Positions 36,287-46,208 are shown, counted from the stretch's first letter. The stretch: DNA of 64,000 nucleotides from Serpens gallinarum (GCF_014836765.1 NZ_JACSQG010000002.1:62001-126000), one strand, 5' to 3'. Program-made: numbers and translations. The notes: a model not told the origin generated them from the letters alone.

Positions 36287-38817
36287 ACCCGAGCCGCGAA
36301 ACCGGCGCGCCGGCCACCGATCCGGCGCAGTTGCACGATCAGTTCAATGCCGTGTGGGGCAGTCCGCGCGGTTGGCGGGCGCTGACGGTCGTCAACCACA
36401 CCACCATCGGGCTGCGCTTTCTGGTTACCGGCGCGGTGTTCTTTCTGTTCGGCGGGCTGCTGGCCATGCTGATCCGTGCTCAGTTGGCCGTGCCTGGCTA
36501 CGTGCTGATGGAGCCGGACGTCTACAACCAGGTATTCACCATGCACGGCACGGTGATGATGTTCCTGTTCGCCGTGCCGATGATGGAAGGCCTGGCGGTC
36601 TATTTGATTCCCAAAATGCTCGGTGCCCGCGACCTGGCCTTCCCTCGCCTCTCGGCGCTCGGGTATTTCTGCTACCTGTTCGGCGGCATCATCCTGTGCG
36701 TCAGCCTGTTCCTCGATCTGGCACCCAAGGCCGGCTGGTTCATGTACACGCCGCTGTCCAGCGCGGTGTATACGCCGGGCATGAATTCGGACTTCTGGCT
36801 GCTGGGCATCACTTTCGTGGAGATTTCCGCAGTCAGCGCCGGCGTCGAACTGGTGGTGTCGATCCTGCGCACCCGCGCCAATGGCATGGCCCTGCACCAG
36901 ATGCCGATCTACGCCTGGTACATCCTGGTCATGGCGCTGATGATCGTGTTCGGCTTTCCGCCGCTGATCCTGGGCAGCATCCTGCTGGAGCTGGAGCGCG
37001 CCGCCGGTCTGCCGTTCTTTGACGTGGCGCGCGGCGGCGATCCGTTGCTGTGGCAGCACCTGTTCTGGCTGTTCGGCCATCCCGAGGTGTACATCATCTT
37101 CCTGCCCGGCGCCGGCATTGTTTCCACCTTGCTGCCAGTGTTCTGCCAGCGGCCGCTGGTGGGCTACCGCTGGGTGGTGCTCGGTGTGCTGACGATCGGC
37201 TTCCTGAGCTTCGGGTTGTGGGTGCACCACATGTTCACCGTCGGTATTCCACAGCTGGCCCTGGCGTTCTTCTCCGCGGCCAGCATGCTGGTGGCGATCC
37301 CCACCGGCGTGCAGGTGTTCGCCTGGATTGCCACGTTGTGGCTGGGCAAGCCGTTGTACCGGGTGCCGATGCTCTGGCTGGTAGGGTTTCTGATCGTCTT
37401 CGTGGCCGGCGGGCTGACCGGGGTGATGCTCGCCCTGGTGCCTTTTAACTGGCAGGTGCATGACACCCATTTCGTGGTCGCGCACATGCATTACGTGCTG
37501 GTGGGTGGCATGTTCTTCCCGCTGATGGCCGGGCTGTATTACTGGTTGCCGCATTTCTCCGGACGCATGCCGTCGGAGCGCCTCGGCCGCTGGGGCTTTT
37601 GGCTGGTGTTCATCGGCTTCAACCTGACCTTCCTGGTCATGCACTGGACCGGGCTGATGGGCATGCCGCGTCGGGTGTACACCTATGACAGCGGCCTGGG
37701 CTGGGATCTGCCCAATCTGGTGTCGTCGATCGGCAGCTTCGTCATGGCCATGGGCGTGGCGACCATCTTGCTGGATCTCCTCCTGCATTACCGCTTCGGC
37801 CTGGCCGCGCCGAAGAATCCCTGGCGCGCCGATACCCTGGAGTGGGCGACCGGCCTGCCGCCCAGCCCGTACAACTTCGTCAGCCTGCCGGATGTTCACA
37901 GCCGCCACCCGCTGTGGGACGACCCGCAGCTGCCGGACAGCATTGCCCGTGGCGAGCATGGGCTGACGGTCATCGACCATGGCCGGCGCGAGACTTACGG
38001 TGTCGATCCATTGACCGGCACGATACGCGAGGTTACGCACCTGCCAGGTAATACGTGGCTGCCGTTCAACACCGCGCTGCTGCTCGCCGGGTTGTGCCTG
38101 AGCCTGCTGCTCAAGAGCTATTGGCTGGCGCTGGGCATCAGCCTGGCCACCCTGCTGGTGCTGCTGCGCTGGTCGTGGATGAATGGCGCGCATCCCGCCG
38201 CTTCGCCGGACACGCAAACGCAGCCCGGCGATCCGCCGCTGCATTGGCGCACCTGCGACGGGCCGGGGTTGTGGGGGATGGGCGTGACCCTGCTGGCCAA
38301 CGCCGCGCTGTACCTGTCCTTGCTGTTTGGCTGGTTTTACCTATGGACCGTGGCGCCGGCTTGGTTGGTGCCGGAGCGCGCGGGGCAAGGCGGCGGCTGG
38401 CTTCTGGGCAGCGCACTGCTGCTGAGTGTCGGCACGCTGTGGCTGCGGCGCGTGCTCAAGCGCCTGCGTCGCGGCGATGATCGTCGCCTGCAAGGCCAAC
38501 TGGCAGTGTTGTGTGGGCTGGCGCTGGTGCAGTCGGCTCTGGTGCTCGGTGCGCTGCTCAGCGCTGACCTGCAGCCACGCACCACGGCCCACGATGCGCT
38601 GGTGCTGGTAATTCTGTTGTATAGCCTGATGCATTGCGTGCTGGCGGCGCTGCTGACCGGCCTGCAGGCTTGGCGCGTCGCCTATGGCTACGTGAACGCG
38701 GCGTCGCCGTACGAGCCGCTGGTGGTTGGCCCACTGTGGACGTACAACCTGGCGGTGGTGTGGAGCAGCTACCTGGCCGTGATGTTGTTTCCCCTCGGCT
38801 GGAGCACGGGCGGATGA
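36283..38817 (+). CDS. Fused cytochrome c oxidase subunit I-III
   Basis: The 844-residue protein has a full subunit I (about 1-550) followed by a linker and a subunit III-like membrane domain (about 590-840). The subunit I part shows GHPEVY at 265-270, with CuB His, Glu268 and Tyr, and VVAHMHYVLVGG with the heme ligands. The subunit III part is recognised by LANAALYLSLLFGWFYLWT and the WSSYLAVMLFPLGW end, though it lacks some conserved helices. Fusion of I and III is typical of caa3 oxidases. It is the second oxidase in the window. Confidence 0.93.
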   Translation: MNPSRETGAPATDPAQLHDQFNAVWGSPRGWRALTVVNHTTIGLRFLVTGAVFFLFGGLLAMLIRAQLAVPGYVLMEPDVYNQVFTMHGTVMMFLFAVPMMEGLAVYLIPKMLGARDLAFPRLSALGYFCYLFGGIILCVSLFLDLAPKAGWFMYTPLSSAVYTPGMNSDFWLLGITFVEISAVSAGVELVVSILRTRANGMALHQMPIYAWYILVMALMIVFGFPPLILGSILLELERAAGLPFFDVARGGDPLLWQHLFWLFGHPEVYIIFLPGAGIVSTLLPVFCQRPLVGYRWVVLGVLTIGFLSFGLWVHHMFTVGIPQLALAFFSAASMLVAIPTGVQVFAWIATLWLGKPLYRVPMLWLVGFLIVFVAGGLTGVMLALVPFNWQVHDTHFVVAHMHYVLVGGMFFPLMAGLYYWLPHFSGRMPSERLGRWGFWLVFIGFNLTFLVMHWTGLMGMPRRVYTYDSGLGWDLPNLVSSIGSFVMAMGVATILLDLLLHYRFGLAAPKNPWRADTLEWATGLPPSPYNFVSLPDVHSRHPLWDDPQLPDSIARGEHGLTVIDHGRRETYGVDPLTGTIREVTHLPGNTWLPFNTALLLAGLCLSLLLKSYWLALGISLATLLVLLRWSWMNGAHPAASPDTQTQPGDPPLHWRTCDGPGLWGMGVTLLANAALYLSLLFGWFYLWTVAPAWLVPERAGQGGGWLLGSALLLSVGTLWLRRVLKRLRRGDDRRLQGQLAVLCGLALVQSALVLGALLSADLQPRTTAHDALVLVILLYSLMHCVLAALLTGLQAWRVAYGYVNAASPYEPLVVGPLWTYNLAVVWSSYLAVMLFPLGWSTGG

Positions 38818-39152
38818 ATCGCTCGGCCTTCAGCCCCGCGCAGATCCCGCTCGGCCTGGTGATCTGGAGTCTGTGGTTTGTCGCCGTGTATGGCGCCCAG
38901 GGATTGGGCTGTGAACTGGCCCCGCCGTCGCCTCAGGCGGGGGCGACCACCTGGCTGAATGCGGCACTGGGCTTGTTCACCGCGCTGACGCTGGCGCTGC
39001 TGTTGCTCCTGGCCTGGCGTTTCTGGCGCCTAGCCGCTGCCACGGCGGCGCAGCGTTTTGTGGCGCGCTTGTCCGCTGGGGTGCACCTGGTGGCGGCGCT
39101 GGCCACCGCGTTCATCGGCCTGCCCCTGCTGAGCCTGCCGCCATGCCTGTGA
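38814..39152 (+). CDS. Small oxidase-associated membrane protein
   Basis: The 112-residue protein has three predicted hydrophobic helices (about 11-32, 46-68 and 80-105). Its ATG overlaps the stop of the fused subunit I-III (ATGA), so it is coupled to the oxidase. No named domain is evident. It may be an accessory subunit or a remnant of subunit III/IV; this is inferred only from context. Confidence 0.75.
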   Translation: MNRSAFSPAQIPLGLVIWSLWFVAVYGAQGLGCELAPPSPQAGATTWLNAALGLFTALTLALLLLLAWRFWRLAAATAAQRFVARLSAGVHLVAALATAFIGLPLLSLPPCL

Positions 39153-39961
39153 AGCACGCTGCATGGCTGCTACTGGTGCTGGCATCCCCGGTCCGCGCCC
39201 ATGGATTATTCGATGCGCATTTGTTTGAACGCCTGCCTTTGCTGCTGACCGCTCTACTGCTGGGCAGCGCCTGGTTGCTTTATGGCTTGGGTGTGCGCCG
39301 GGTGGCGCCGCATCGCGGTGAGGCGCTGTGCATGCACCTGGCCATGCTGCTCGCCGTGCTGGCTATCTTCGGTCCGCTGGATGAGTGGGCGGAAACCAGT
39401 ACCAGCTGGCACATGACCCAGCACATGCTGTTTATCGTGGTTATCGCCCCGCTCTGGGCGCTGGCGCGGCCCCTGCCGCAGTGGCGCGCCCTCACCGGAC
39501 GGCTGGGCCAATCGTTGTGGACCTGGATCCTGCGCGCCGGTCGCCATCCCACCGCCCTGGCCTTGGTGCACGGCGCGGTGATCTGGATCTGGCACACGCC
39601 CCGGCTCTATCAGCTGGCGCTGGACAACCTCTGGTGGCATGCCGTCGAGCATGGTTGCTTCCTGTTCAGCGGCTGGCTGTTCTGGTGGTCGGTGCTGCGC
39701 ATACCGCCACGTAAGACACCCGTGGCGCTGTTGGCGATTCTGCTGACCCTCATGCACACCGGCCTCCTGGGTGCCTTGCTGACCTTCGCCAGTGTCCCGC
39801 TGTACGGCGACACGGGGGATTTGGCCGACCAGCAGCTGGCCGGCTTGTTGATGTGGGTGCCCGGTGGGCTGGTCTATCTGATGGGGGCGGGCTGGATTGC
39901 CTGGCGCTGGCTTGCGCGGGCCAGGCAATCGCAGGGTGAGACACGGTGGCAAGGACGCTGA
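39143..39961 (+). CDS. Caa3-type cytochrome c oxidase assembly factor (Caa3_CtaG)
   Basis: The 272-residue membrane protein has about seven hydrophobic helices. Its signature elements include MTQHMLFIVVIAPLWAL, HGAVIWIWHTPRLY and the Gly/Asp-rich YGDTGDLADQQLAGLLMW. This family (PF09678 type) assembles caa3 oxidases, unlike the Cox11 protein of the first cluster. It overlaps the preceding gene by 10 bases and completes the second cluster. Confidence 0.92.
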   Translation: MPVKHAAWLLLVLASPVRAHGLFDAHLFERLPLLLTALLLGSAWLLYGLGVRRVAPHRGEALCMHLAMLLAVLAIFGPLDEWAETSTSWHMTQHMLFIVVIAPLWALARPLPQWRALTGRLGQSLWTWILRAGRHPTALALVHGAVIWIWHTPRLYQLALDNLWWHAVEHGCFLFSGWLFWWSVLRIPPRKTPVALLAILLTLMHTGLLGALLTFASVPLYGDTGDLADQQLAGLLMWVPGGLVYLMGAGWIAWRWLARARQSQGETRWQGR

Positions 39962-39984
39962 TGGGCCGGACTTATGGATTCGGG

Positions 39985-40410
39985 TCAGTGGGCAAACAGC
40001 TGACCGATATCCTTGAACGCTTTGAACTCCAACGCATTGCCGCAGGGGTCGAGGAGAAACAACGTGGCCTGTTCGCCCACTTGGCCCTGAAAGCGCACGT
40101 GGGGTTCGATGACAAAGCGCACCTCGTGCGCCCTGAGGCGTTCGGCCAGGCGTTCCCATTCTTCCCACCCCAGCACCACGCCGAAATGCGGCACTGGCAC
40201 GTCGTGGCCATCCACCGCATTGGTATGAGCGGCTTCCTGATGGGGCATTTTCGGTGCCTGGTGGATCACCAACTGATGGCCAAAGAAGTCGAAATCCACC
40301 CACTGCGCGCTACTGCGACCTTCGGTGCAGCCGAACACCTCAGCGTAGAAATGCCGGGCTGCGGCCAGGTCGTGAACAGGAATGGCCAGATGAAAGGGCG
40401 ACAGGGACAT
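39985..40410 (-). CDS. VOC (glyoxalase/bleomycin resistance) family protein
   Basis: The 141-residue vicinal-oxygen-chelate fold protein has the paired beta-alpha-beta-beta-beta units of a glyoxalase-like enzyme. Metal-type residues sit in [10 protein letters not shown], the HVRF segment and the [13 protein letters not shown] end motif. The substrate is unknown. The start at 40410 ([12 protein letters not shown]) is preferred to a longer frame. It runs opposite to the second oxidase cluster and lies in front of metQ. Confidence 0.88.
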   Translation of the reverse strand: MSLSPFHLAIPVHDLAAARHFYAEVFGCTEGRSSAQWVDFDFFGHQLVIHQAPKMPHQEAAHTNAVDGHDVPVPHFGVVLGWEEWERLAERLRAHEVRFVIEPHVRFQGQVGEQATLFLLDPCGNALEFKAFKDIGQLFAH

Positions 40411-40490
40411 GCGGGGTTTCCTCCGTTGCGTTGGCTTCAAGCAGAGTAGGCAATTCCCGTGCCCCACGTTTTATCTCGGGCAAAAAAAAC

Positions 40491-40519
40491 AACGAAGCCC
40501 GCACAAGGCGGGCTTCGTT
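40491..40519 (-). terminator. Rho-independent terminator of metNIQ
   Basis: A 12-bp perfect stem AACGAAGCCCGC/GCGGGCTTCGTT is followed on the minus strand by eight T (plus AAAAAAAA at 40482-40489). It lies about 20 bases after the metQ stop. Confidence 0.92.
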
Positions 40520-40539
40520 GGGCGCGAGGCAAAGCGGCG

Positions 40540-41313
40540 TCAGAATGCCGGTACCACAGCGCCTTGGTACTTTTCTTCGATGAATTGCTTCACCGCGTCG
40601 CTGTGCAGGGCCTTGGCCAGTTTCTGCATGGCCGGGCTGTCCTTGTTGTCTTCGCGGCTGACCAGGATGTTTACGTAGGGCGATTCGCTGCCCTCGATAA
40701 TCAGGGCGTCCTCGGCGGGGTTCAGGCCAGCTTCCAGTGCGTAGTTGGTATTGATCAGCGCCAGGTCGACCTGGCCGAGCACGCGCGGCAGGGTGGCGGC
40801 TTCCAGTTCGCGAATCTTCAGCTTCTTCGGGTTTTCGGCGATGTCGCGCGGCGTGGCGGTGATGCCTGCCTCCGGCTTGAGGGTGATCAGGCCCGCGGTC
40901 TGCAGCAGCAGCAGGGCGCGACCGCCGTTGGTGGCATCGTTGGGGATCACCACATTGGCGCCGTTGGGCAGGTCGTCGAGGTCATTGACCTTCTGCGAGT
41001 AGGCGCCGAAGGGCTCGACGTGCACCCCGGCCACGCTGACCAAGGTGGTCTTGCGGGTCTTGTTGAACTCGTCCAGGTACGGCTGATGCTGGAAGAAGTT
41101 GGCGTCCAGACGCTTCTCGGCGACCTGCACGTTGGGTTGCACGTAGTCGGTGAACACCTTGACGTTAAGGGTCACGCCCTCTTTGGCCAGGGTCGGTTTG
41201 ACGAATTCGAGAATTTCCGCGTGGGGCACGGCGGTGGCCGCCACGTTCAGCGTCTCGGCGGCCTGGGTGGAAAACGCCGTGAAGGCGGCGAAGGCAACTA
41301 GCAGTTTTTTCAT
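40540..41313 (-). CDS. metQ: Methionine ABC transporter substrate-binding protein
   Basis: The 257-residue periplasmic NLPA-type protein has a signal peptide (cleavage near residue 18, STQA-AE) and begins LNVAATAVPHAEILEFVKP. DANFFQHQPYLDEFNK and IPNDATNGGRALLLLQ are standard methionine-binding signatures. No lipobox cysteine is visible, which is unusual for MetQ. It is the last gene of the metNIQ operon and ends at a strong terminator. Confidence 0.95.
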   Translation of the reverse strand: MKKLLVAFAAFTAFSTQAAETLNVAATAVPHAEILEFVKPTLAKEGVTLNVKVFTDYVQPNVQVAEKRLDANFFQHQPYLDEFNKTRKTTLVSVAGVHVEPFGAYSQKVNDLDDLPNGANVVIPNDATNGGRALLLLQTAGLITLKPEAGITATPRDIAENPKKLKIRELEAATLPRVLGQVDLALINTNYALEAGLNPAEDALIIEGSESPYVNILVSREDNKDSPAMQKLAKALHSDAVKQFIEEKYQGAVVPAF

Positions 41314-41371
41314 CGTTCAACTCCTTTGCGGGATGAGAAGCGGCTCCGCAGGTGAGGTCGCCGCAGGGTGT

Positions 41372-42037
41372 TCACTTGCGGGAAAAATGCACCACCAGCT
41401 TGTCGCCGACGGTTTGCAGGATCTGCACCAGCACCAGCAACAGCACCACGGTGACCACCATGACATCGGTCTGGAAGCGCTGGTAGCCAAAACGGATGGC
41501 CAGGTCGCCCAAGCCGCCGGCACCGACCACGCCGGCCATTGCCGTGTAGGACACCAACGTAATCGCGGTGACGGTGGTGGCGGCGATGATCCCCGGACGC
41601 GCTTCAGGCAGTAAGGCGTTGAGGATGATCTGCCGGGTGGTCGCGCCCATCGCTTGTGTGGCCTCGATGATGCCGCGGTCCACCTCGCGCAGTGCGGTTT
41701 CCACCAGTCGCGCGAAAAACGGCGTGGTGCCCACCACCAGCGGCGGAATGGCGCCGGCGACGCCCAGTGAGGTGCCGGTAAGCACTACGGTGATCGGGAT
41801 CATCACGATCAGCAGAATGATGAACGGCAGCGAGCGCAGCACGTTCACCACAAACGACAGCAGCGCGTACAGCGGACGGTTGTCGAACAGTTGGCGCGGG
41901 CCGCAGAGGAACAGCAGCACGCCCAGCGGCAAGCCGAGCAGCACGGTGAACAGCAGCGAGCCACCCAGCATCAACAGGGTGTCCCAGGTGGCCAGCCAGA
42001 TCTCGTACCAGTCGATGTTGACGAAGAACGCGTCCAT
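41372..42037 (-). CDS. metI: Methionine ABC transporter permease
   Basis: The 221-residue permease has five to six transmembrane helices. The cytoplasmic EAA loop appears as EATQAMGATTRQIILNALLPEARPG. The N-terminal residues start [20 protein letters not shown]. It overlaps the metN stop (TGATG at 42035-42039), so the genes are coupled. Together with MetN and MetQ it imports methionine. Confidence 0.96.
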   Translation of the reverse strand: MDAFFVNIDWYEIWLATWDTLLMLGGSLLFTVLLGLPLGVLLFLCGPRQLFDNRPLYALLSFVVNVLRSLPFIILLIVMIPITVVLTGTSLGVAGAIPPLVVGTTPFFARLVETALREVDRGIIEATQAMGATTRQIILNALLPEARPGIIAATTVTAITLVSYTAMAGVVGAGGLGDLAIRFGYQRFQTDVMVVTVVLLLVLVQILQTVGDKLVVHFSRK

Positions 42038-43044
42038 CAGCGCAGCACCTCTACGTGTACGTCGGCCGCCTGCAGGCGCGCCTGGGCCGCTTCGATATCC
42101 CCGCCGATCAACGACAGGGTCAGCTGGCCATAGGGGGTGTCTTTGATGCGGTCGATCCGCCCGGACAGGATGCTGTAATCCACGCCCGTTTCGCGCGCCA
42201 CGCGGCCCAGCAAGGGGGCATAGGTGGCCTCGCCCTGGAAGGTCAGGCGCAGAATGCGGCCGGGCACATGAGTGAAGTCATCATGCTGCTCGCCTTCGTC
42301 AACCTGCTCGTCTTCCAGCACAAAGCGGCGGGTCGTGGGGTGTTGTGGGTGCAGGAACACATCGGCCACCACGCCCTGCTCGACGATCTGCCCGCCATCC
42401 ATGACCGCCACGCAGTCACAGACACGGCGAATCACGTCCATTTCATGGGTGATCAGCACGATGGTCAGGCCCAGCTCGCGATTGATTTCGCTCAGCAGCT
42501 GCAGCACCTGGGCGGTGGTTTGCGGATCGAGGGCGCTGGTGGCCTCGTCGCACAGCAGAATCTTCGGGTCGGTGGCCAGTGCGCGGGCGATGCCGACACG
42601 CTGCTTCTGGCCGCCGGAGAGTTGCGCGGGGTACTTGCGGGCGTGGTCTTCCAGGCCGACCCGCTGCAGCAGCGCGGCAACCTTGCGGTCGATTTCCGCC
42701 GCTGGTAGCTCGCCGGCCAGGCGCAGCGGCAGGGCGACGTTGTCGGCGACGGTCTTGGAGGCCAGCAGATTGAAATGCTGGAAGATCATGCCGACCTGGC
42801 GACGAAAACGGCGCAAGCCATCGGCTTCCAGGGCGGTGACGTCGACGCCATGCACCAGAATGCGTCCACCTGAGGGTTCCTCCAGGCGGTTGATCAGGCG
42901 CAACAGGGTACTTTTACCCGCGCCGGAATGGCCGATCAGGCCGTACACCTGGCCCGCTTCGACGCGTAGGTCGATGGGTTGCAGGGCCGGTATATCGCGG
43001 CCCTCGACGCGGTAGGTTTTATGAACTTGGTGAAACTCGATCAC
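42037..43044 (-). CDS. metN: Methionine ABC transporter ATP-binding protein
   Basis: The 335-residue ABC ATPase has Walker A GHSGAGKS at 38-45, the signature LSGGQKQR, Walker [13 protein letters not shown] and an H-loop TH. The C-terminal 100 residues form the NIL/ACT-like methionine-sensing domain. It heads the operon. It resembles the second P. aeruginosa MetN (PA5503) in position. The upstream 228-base gap to the lipoprotein gene holds no motif I can name. Confidence 0.97.
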   Translation of the reverse strand: MIEFHQVHKTYRVEGRDIPALQPIDLRVEAGQVYGLIGHSGAGKSTLLRLINRLEEPSGGRILVHGVDVTALEADGLRRFRRQVGMIFQHFNLLASKTVADNVALPLRLAGELPAAEIDRKVAALLQRVGLEDHARKYPAQLSGGQKQRVGIARALATDPKILLCDEATSALDPQTTAQVLQLLSEINRELGLTIVLITHEMDVIRRVCDCVAVMDGGQIVEQGVVADVFLHPQHPTTRRFVLEDEQVDEGEQHDDFTHVPGRILRLTFQGEATYAPLLGRVARETGVDYSILSGRIDRIKDTPYGQLTLSLIGGDIEAAQARLQAADVHVEVLR

Positions 43045-43272
43045 GAAAGCGAACCTTGTGGGTACAGAATGATGAGCGTAACGCCGCGCAAAAGAGGCGC
43101 AGTTTAGCCGGTTTGCTTCGTGATCTTTAGTTCTCTTGGCTATAGACGCTTCTAATTAGCGATAAACCCGATGATGTTCTGAGCTGGGCAAAAACCAAAT
43201 CACGTATTTAAAAGGAAACCTGCACGCCGTTCCGCTGCGCCGTGGCCAGGCGACGCATGCGGTCATCATCAC

Positions 43273-43932
43273 TTACTCGACGCTGGCCGCCGCATCAGGA
43301 TCGGCAATGAGCACCAGGCGTGGCACCCGCGAGGGGCTGTGGCTGACCTGCACGTCCACCTCAACGCCGGGGGTGTGCTTTTCCAGGCTTTCGCCCAGCA
43401 GGTCGACGGCCTTGTTGGACTGCCAGGAACCCCGCGCCTCGAGGATTACCGTGCACGCACAGGCCAGCACGTCGGCGGCCAGCTCGTCGAACTGCGCGCG
43501 CAGGCCGGCGTAATCGCCGCGATCCAGCAGCGGCAGGGCTACGCTGCGCCCTTGCAACGCCTCGTCAACGGCGGCCTGGCCGTCGGCACTCAAGGCTTCG
43601 CCCAAGCCGGCCGTCAGCGCCGGAGCCTCGGGCAACAGGCTGCGCGCCCGGCTCAGCGCCGTGGTGGCGGTGTTCAGGTCGCCGGCCTGCAGGGCTTCCT
43701 GGCCTTGGCGCAGGTAGGCATCCGCCAGCTGGCGCTCATAGGGCGCGAGCTTGTCGGCACTGACCCCCTGAGCGCCGGCCTCGGCCAATTGCTGGTCGGC
43801 CAGGCTCAGCTGGTTGTTTGAGAGGTATTGCTGGAACAGCACGGTTTGGCTGTCGTACTCAGGCGCGCTCTGGCAGCCGACAAGCAGGACAATGGCCAGG
43901 GTGATCAGGCAGCGGGAAGCGGATAAACGCAT
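43273..43932 (-). CDS. Predicted outer-membrane lipoprotein with TPR-like repeats
   Basis: The 219-residue protein has a lipoprotein signal peptide with lipobox LVGC (Cys20, MRLSASRCLITLAIVLLVGC). A helical TPR-like segment (about 40-125, YLRQGQEALQAGDLNTATTALSRARSLLP) follows. A C-terminal beta-rich domain covers the rest. It corresponds to PA5502 and sits between metN and znuB. The start at 43932 was preferred to a 33-codon upstream extension lacking a signal. Function unknown. Confidence 0.8.
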   Translation of the reverse strand: MRLSASRCLITLAIVLLVGCQSAPEYDSQTVLFQQYLSNNQLSLADQQLAEAGAQGVSADKLAPYERQLADAYLRQGQEALQAGDLNTATTALSRARSLLPEAPALTAGLGEALSADGQAAVDEALQGRSVALPLLDRGDYAGLRAQFDELAADVLACACTVILEARGSWQSNKAVDLLGESLEKHTPGVEVDVQVSHSPSRVPRLVLIADPDAAASVE

Positions 43933-44099
43933 GGGATAAGCCTCGAATAAAGCGAGCTGAAGCGATTCTAACCGGTGCACGACAGGGCGGCCAAAACAGG
44001 CCTTGCCGCCTCTGTGTCCAACGGGTGACACATTCTCAACACGAACACCTCTGACAACCGCTCAACATGCCGTGTCACGCCGCAGCCCTTGCGTCGCCG

Positions 44100-44882
44100 T
44101 TACGCGCGCTTGGGCAGAGCAAAGCTAAGCAGAAATAGCGCCGCGGCGCTGACCACGATGGACGGTCCGGCCGGCGTGTCCTGGTACCAGGACAGCGCCA
44201 ATCCGGCACACACCGCCAGCAGGCCCAGCACGCTGGCCCCCAAGGCCATCTGCTCGGGGGTGTACGCGTGCCGTTGGGCGGCGGCGGCAGGAATGATCAA
44301 CAGCGATGTGATCAACAGCACGCCGACGATCTTCATCGCCACGGCAATTACCACGGCGATCAGCAGCATCAGCGCGAGGCGGATCGCCGCTACCGGCAGG
44401 CCCTCCACACGGGCCAGCTCTTCATGCACGGTGATCGCCAGCAGCGGTCGCCACAACGGGATCAGCAACAGCAGCACCAGCGCACTGCCGCCGAGAATCC
44501 ACGCCAGGTCCGTGGGGCCGACCGCCAGCAGATCGCCGAACAGGTAGGCCATCAGGTCGATGCGCACCTCCATGAAACTGATCGCCACCAGCCCCAGCGA
44601 CAGCGTGCTGTGGGCAAGGATGCCGAGCAGCGTGTCCGAGGCCAGCGGCTGGCGCTGTTGCAGGCCCAGCAGCAGGATGGCGAGCAGCACGCAGCCGACG
44701 GTTACCGCCAGCGCCGGGCTGATATTGAGGATCAGGCCCAGGGCCACGCCGAGCAGCGCGCCGTGGGACAGGGTGTCGCCAAAATAGGCCATGCGCCGCC
44801 AGACCACGAAGGAACCCAGCGGGCCGGCCACCAGGGCCAGGGCCAGGCCGGCGAGCAATGCGTTGACAAGAAAATCGGGCAT
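44100..44882 (-). CDS. znuB: Zinc ABC transporter permease
   Basis: The 260-residue permease has about eight transmembrane helices. It begins MPDFLVNALLAGLALALVAGPLGSFVVWRRMAYFGDTLSHGALLGVALG, characteristic of ZnuB. It starts six bases after the znuC stop. An in-frame TTG at 44891 overlapping that stop could also initiate; I favour the ATG at 44882 as it matches homologues. With ZnuA and ZnuC it imports zinc. Confidence 0.96.
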   Translation of the reverse strand: MPDFLVNALLAGLALALVAGPLGSFVVWRRMAYFGDTLSHGALLGVALGLILNISPALAVTVGCVLLAILLLGLQQRQPLASDTLLGILAHSTLSLGLVAISFMEVRIDLMAYLFGDLLAVGPTDLAWILGGSALVLLLLIPLWRPLLAITVHEELARVEGLPVAAIRLALMLLIAVVIAVAMKIVGVLLITSLLIIPAAAAQRHAYTPEQMALGASVLGLLAVCAGLALSWYQDTPAGPSIVVSAAALFLLSFALPKRA

Positions 44883-44887
44883 GGGGA

Positions 44888-45667
44888 TCAATGCTTGCAG
44901 TCCGGACCGTGGACGTGGGGTTGGTAGGGTTTGCCGATCACCACGCCGCCACTCAGGTCATGGGTGTGGTCGTGCTGGTGGTGATAGACCGCCAGGCTGC
45001 GGGCGTTCTGGCCGAACAGCTCGACAAAGGCCGGGTCGCCGCTGACCTGCTCGGGATGCCCGGAGCAGCACACGTGGCGGTTCAGGCACACCACCTGATC
45101 GGTGGCGCTCATCACCAGGTGCAGATCGTGGGACACCATCAGCACGCCGCAGCCGTGGCGCGCGCGCAGCTTGCCAATCAGCCGGTACAGTTCGGCCTGG
45201 CCGGCAACGTCGACGCCTTGCACCGGCTCATCGAGCACCAGCAGTTCGGGTTTGCGCAGCAGGGCGCGGGCCAGCAGCACGCGCTGCAGCTCGCCGCCGG
45301 AGATCTTCTGCAGGGGATGGTCGATGACCTGGCTGGCGCCCACCTCAGCCAGCGCCGCCTGCGCCTTGGCGCGGTCCACACCCGGCACCAGGCGCAGAAA
45401 CCGCAGCACCGAGAGCGGCAATGTGGCGTCCACCTGCAGTTTCTGCGGCATGTAGCCGATGCGCAGGCGCGGCGTGCGCCACACTTCGCCGCGGTCCGGC
45501 TTGAGCAGCCCGAGCACCACGCGCACCAGGGTAGTCTTGCCGGCGCCGTTGGGGCCAATCAGGGTGACGATCTCACCGGCGCGCACGCGCAAGCTCACAT
45601 CGTCAAGGGCGTCCTGGCCCGCAAAGCGCACGCCGACGCCGCTCAGACGCAATAAGTCGTGGCTCAC
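44888..45667 (-). CDS. znuC: Zinc ABC transporter ATP-binding protein
   Basis: The 259-residue ATPase has Walker A GPNGAGKT at 38-45, signature ISGGELQRV and Walker [14 protein letters not shown] histidine-rich C-terminus (HHQHDHTHD) is typical of ZnuC. The GTG at 45667 overlaps the zur stop codon (GTGA), so translation is coupled to zur. An upstream in-frame start would duplicate part of zur. Confidence 0.96.
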   Translation of the reverse strand: MSHDLLRLSGVGVRFAGQDALDDVSLRVRAGEIVTLIGPNGAGKTTLVRVVLGLLKPDRGEVWRTPRLRIGYMPQKLQVDATLPLSVLRFLRLVPGVDRAKAQAALAEVGASQVIDHPLQKISGGELQRVLLARALLRKPELLVLDEPVQGVDVAGQAELYRLIGKLRARHGCGVLMVSHDLHLVMSATDQVVCLNRHVCCSGHPEQVSGDPAFVELFGQNARSLAVYHHQHDHTHDLSGGVVIGKPYQPHVHGPDCKH

Positions 45668-46164
45668 GCGGCCTCCCGACAGGCGGCGCACAAGCCGACC
45701 ACTTCCACGGTCTGCGCCTCGACACTGAAACCGATGCTGTCGGCGACGCTGACGATGACGTCGCTGATGGTTTGTTGCTCCAACTCGATGGCGGTCTTGC
45801 AGGCGCGGCAGATCAGAAACTGGCCCTGGTGAGCCAGCTCCGGCTGATTGCAGCCAACGAAGGCGTTAAGCGACGCGATGCGGTGTACCAGGCCGTTTTC
45901 CAGCAGGAAATCCAAGGCTCGATAGACAGTCGGCGGTGCGGCGCGGCGGCCGTCTTCCTCGCTCAGCGTGGCGAGAATGTCATAGGCGCCAAGCGGCTGG
46001 TGACTCTGCCAGACCAGCTCCAGCACCCGTTTACGCAACGGCGTGAGGCGCACCCCCTGACGGGCGCACAGGGCTTCGGCCTCCGCCAAGGCATTGCGGA
46101 CGCAGTGCGAATGATCATGGGGCAGACAGACCAAGGGGGTCTTGGTAATGAGTGGTCTGAGCAT
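45664..46164 (-). CDS. zur: Zinc uptake regulator Zur (Fur family)
   Basis: The 166-residue Fur-family repressor has the winged-helix DNA-binding domain (about 25-100, [25 protein letters not shown]) and a C-terminal dimerisation domain with zinc sites ([19 protein letters not shown] and a second Cys pair CAACREA). It should repress znuABC when zinc is sufficient. It heads the zur-znuC-znuB unit and faces znuA across a 67-base region. Confidence 0.95.
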   Translation of the reverse strand: MLRPLITKTPLVCLPHDHSHCVRNALAEAEALCARQGVRLTPLRKRVLELVWQSHQPLGAYDILATLSEEDGRRAAPPTVYRALDFLLENGLVHRIASLNAFVGCNQPELAHQGQFLICRACKTAIELEQQTISDVIVSVADSIGFSVEAQTVEVVGLCAACREAA

Positions 46165-46191
46165 AAAAAAATGGTGCGTTTAATAAGAAGG

Positions 46192-46208
46192 ACGTTATTC
46201 TATTACGT
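46192..46208. promoter_or_regulatory. Zur-box-like operator between zur and znuA
   Basis: ACGTTATTCTATTACGT is an imperfect AT-rich palindrome centred at 46200. It lies in the short divergent region between zur and znuA, a usual position for a Zur operator. Confidence 0.65.

Noticed and set aside
36058-38244. A 728-codon open frame on the minus strand within the fused oxidase gene
   Set aside because: It is antisense to a clear subunit I-III gene, rich in Gln/His/Arg, and has no domain; GC-rich genes commonly produce such shadow frames.
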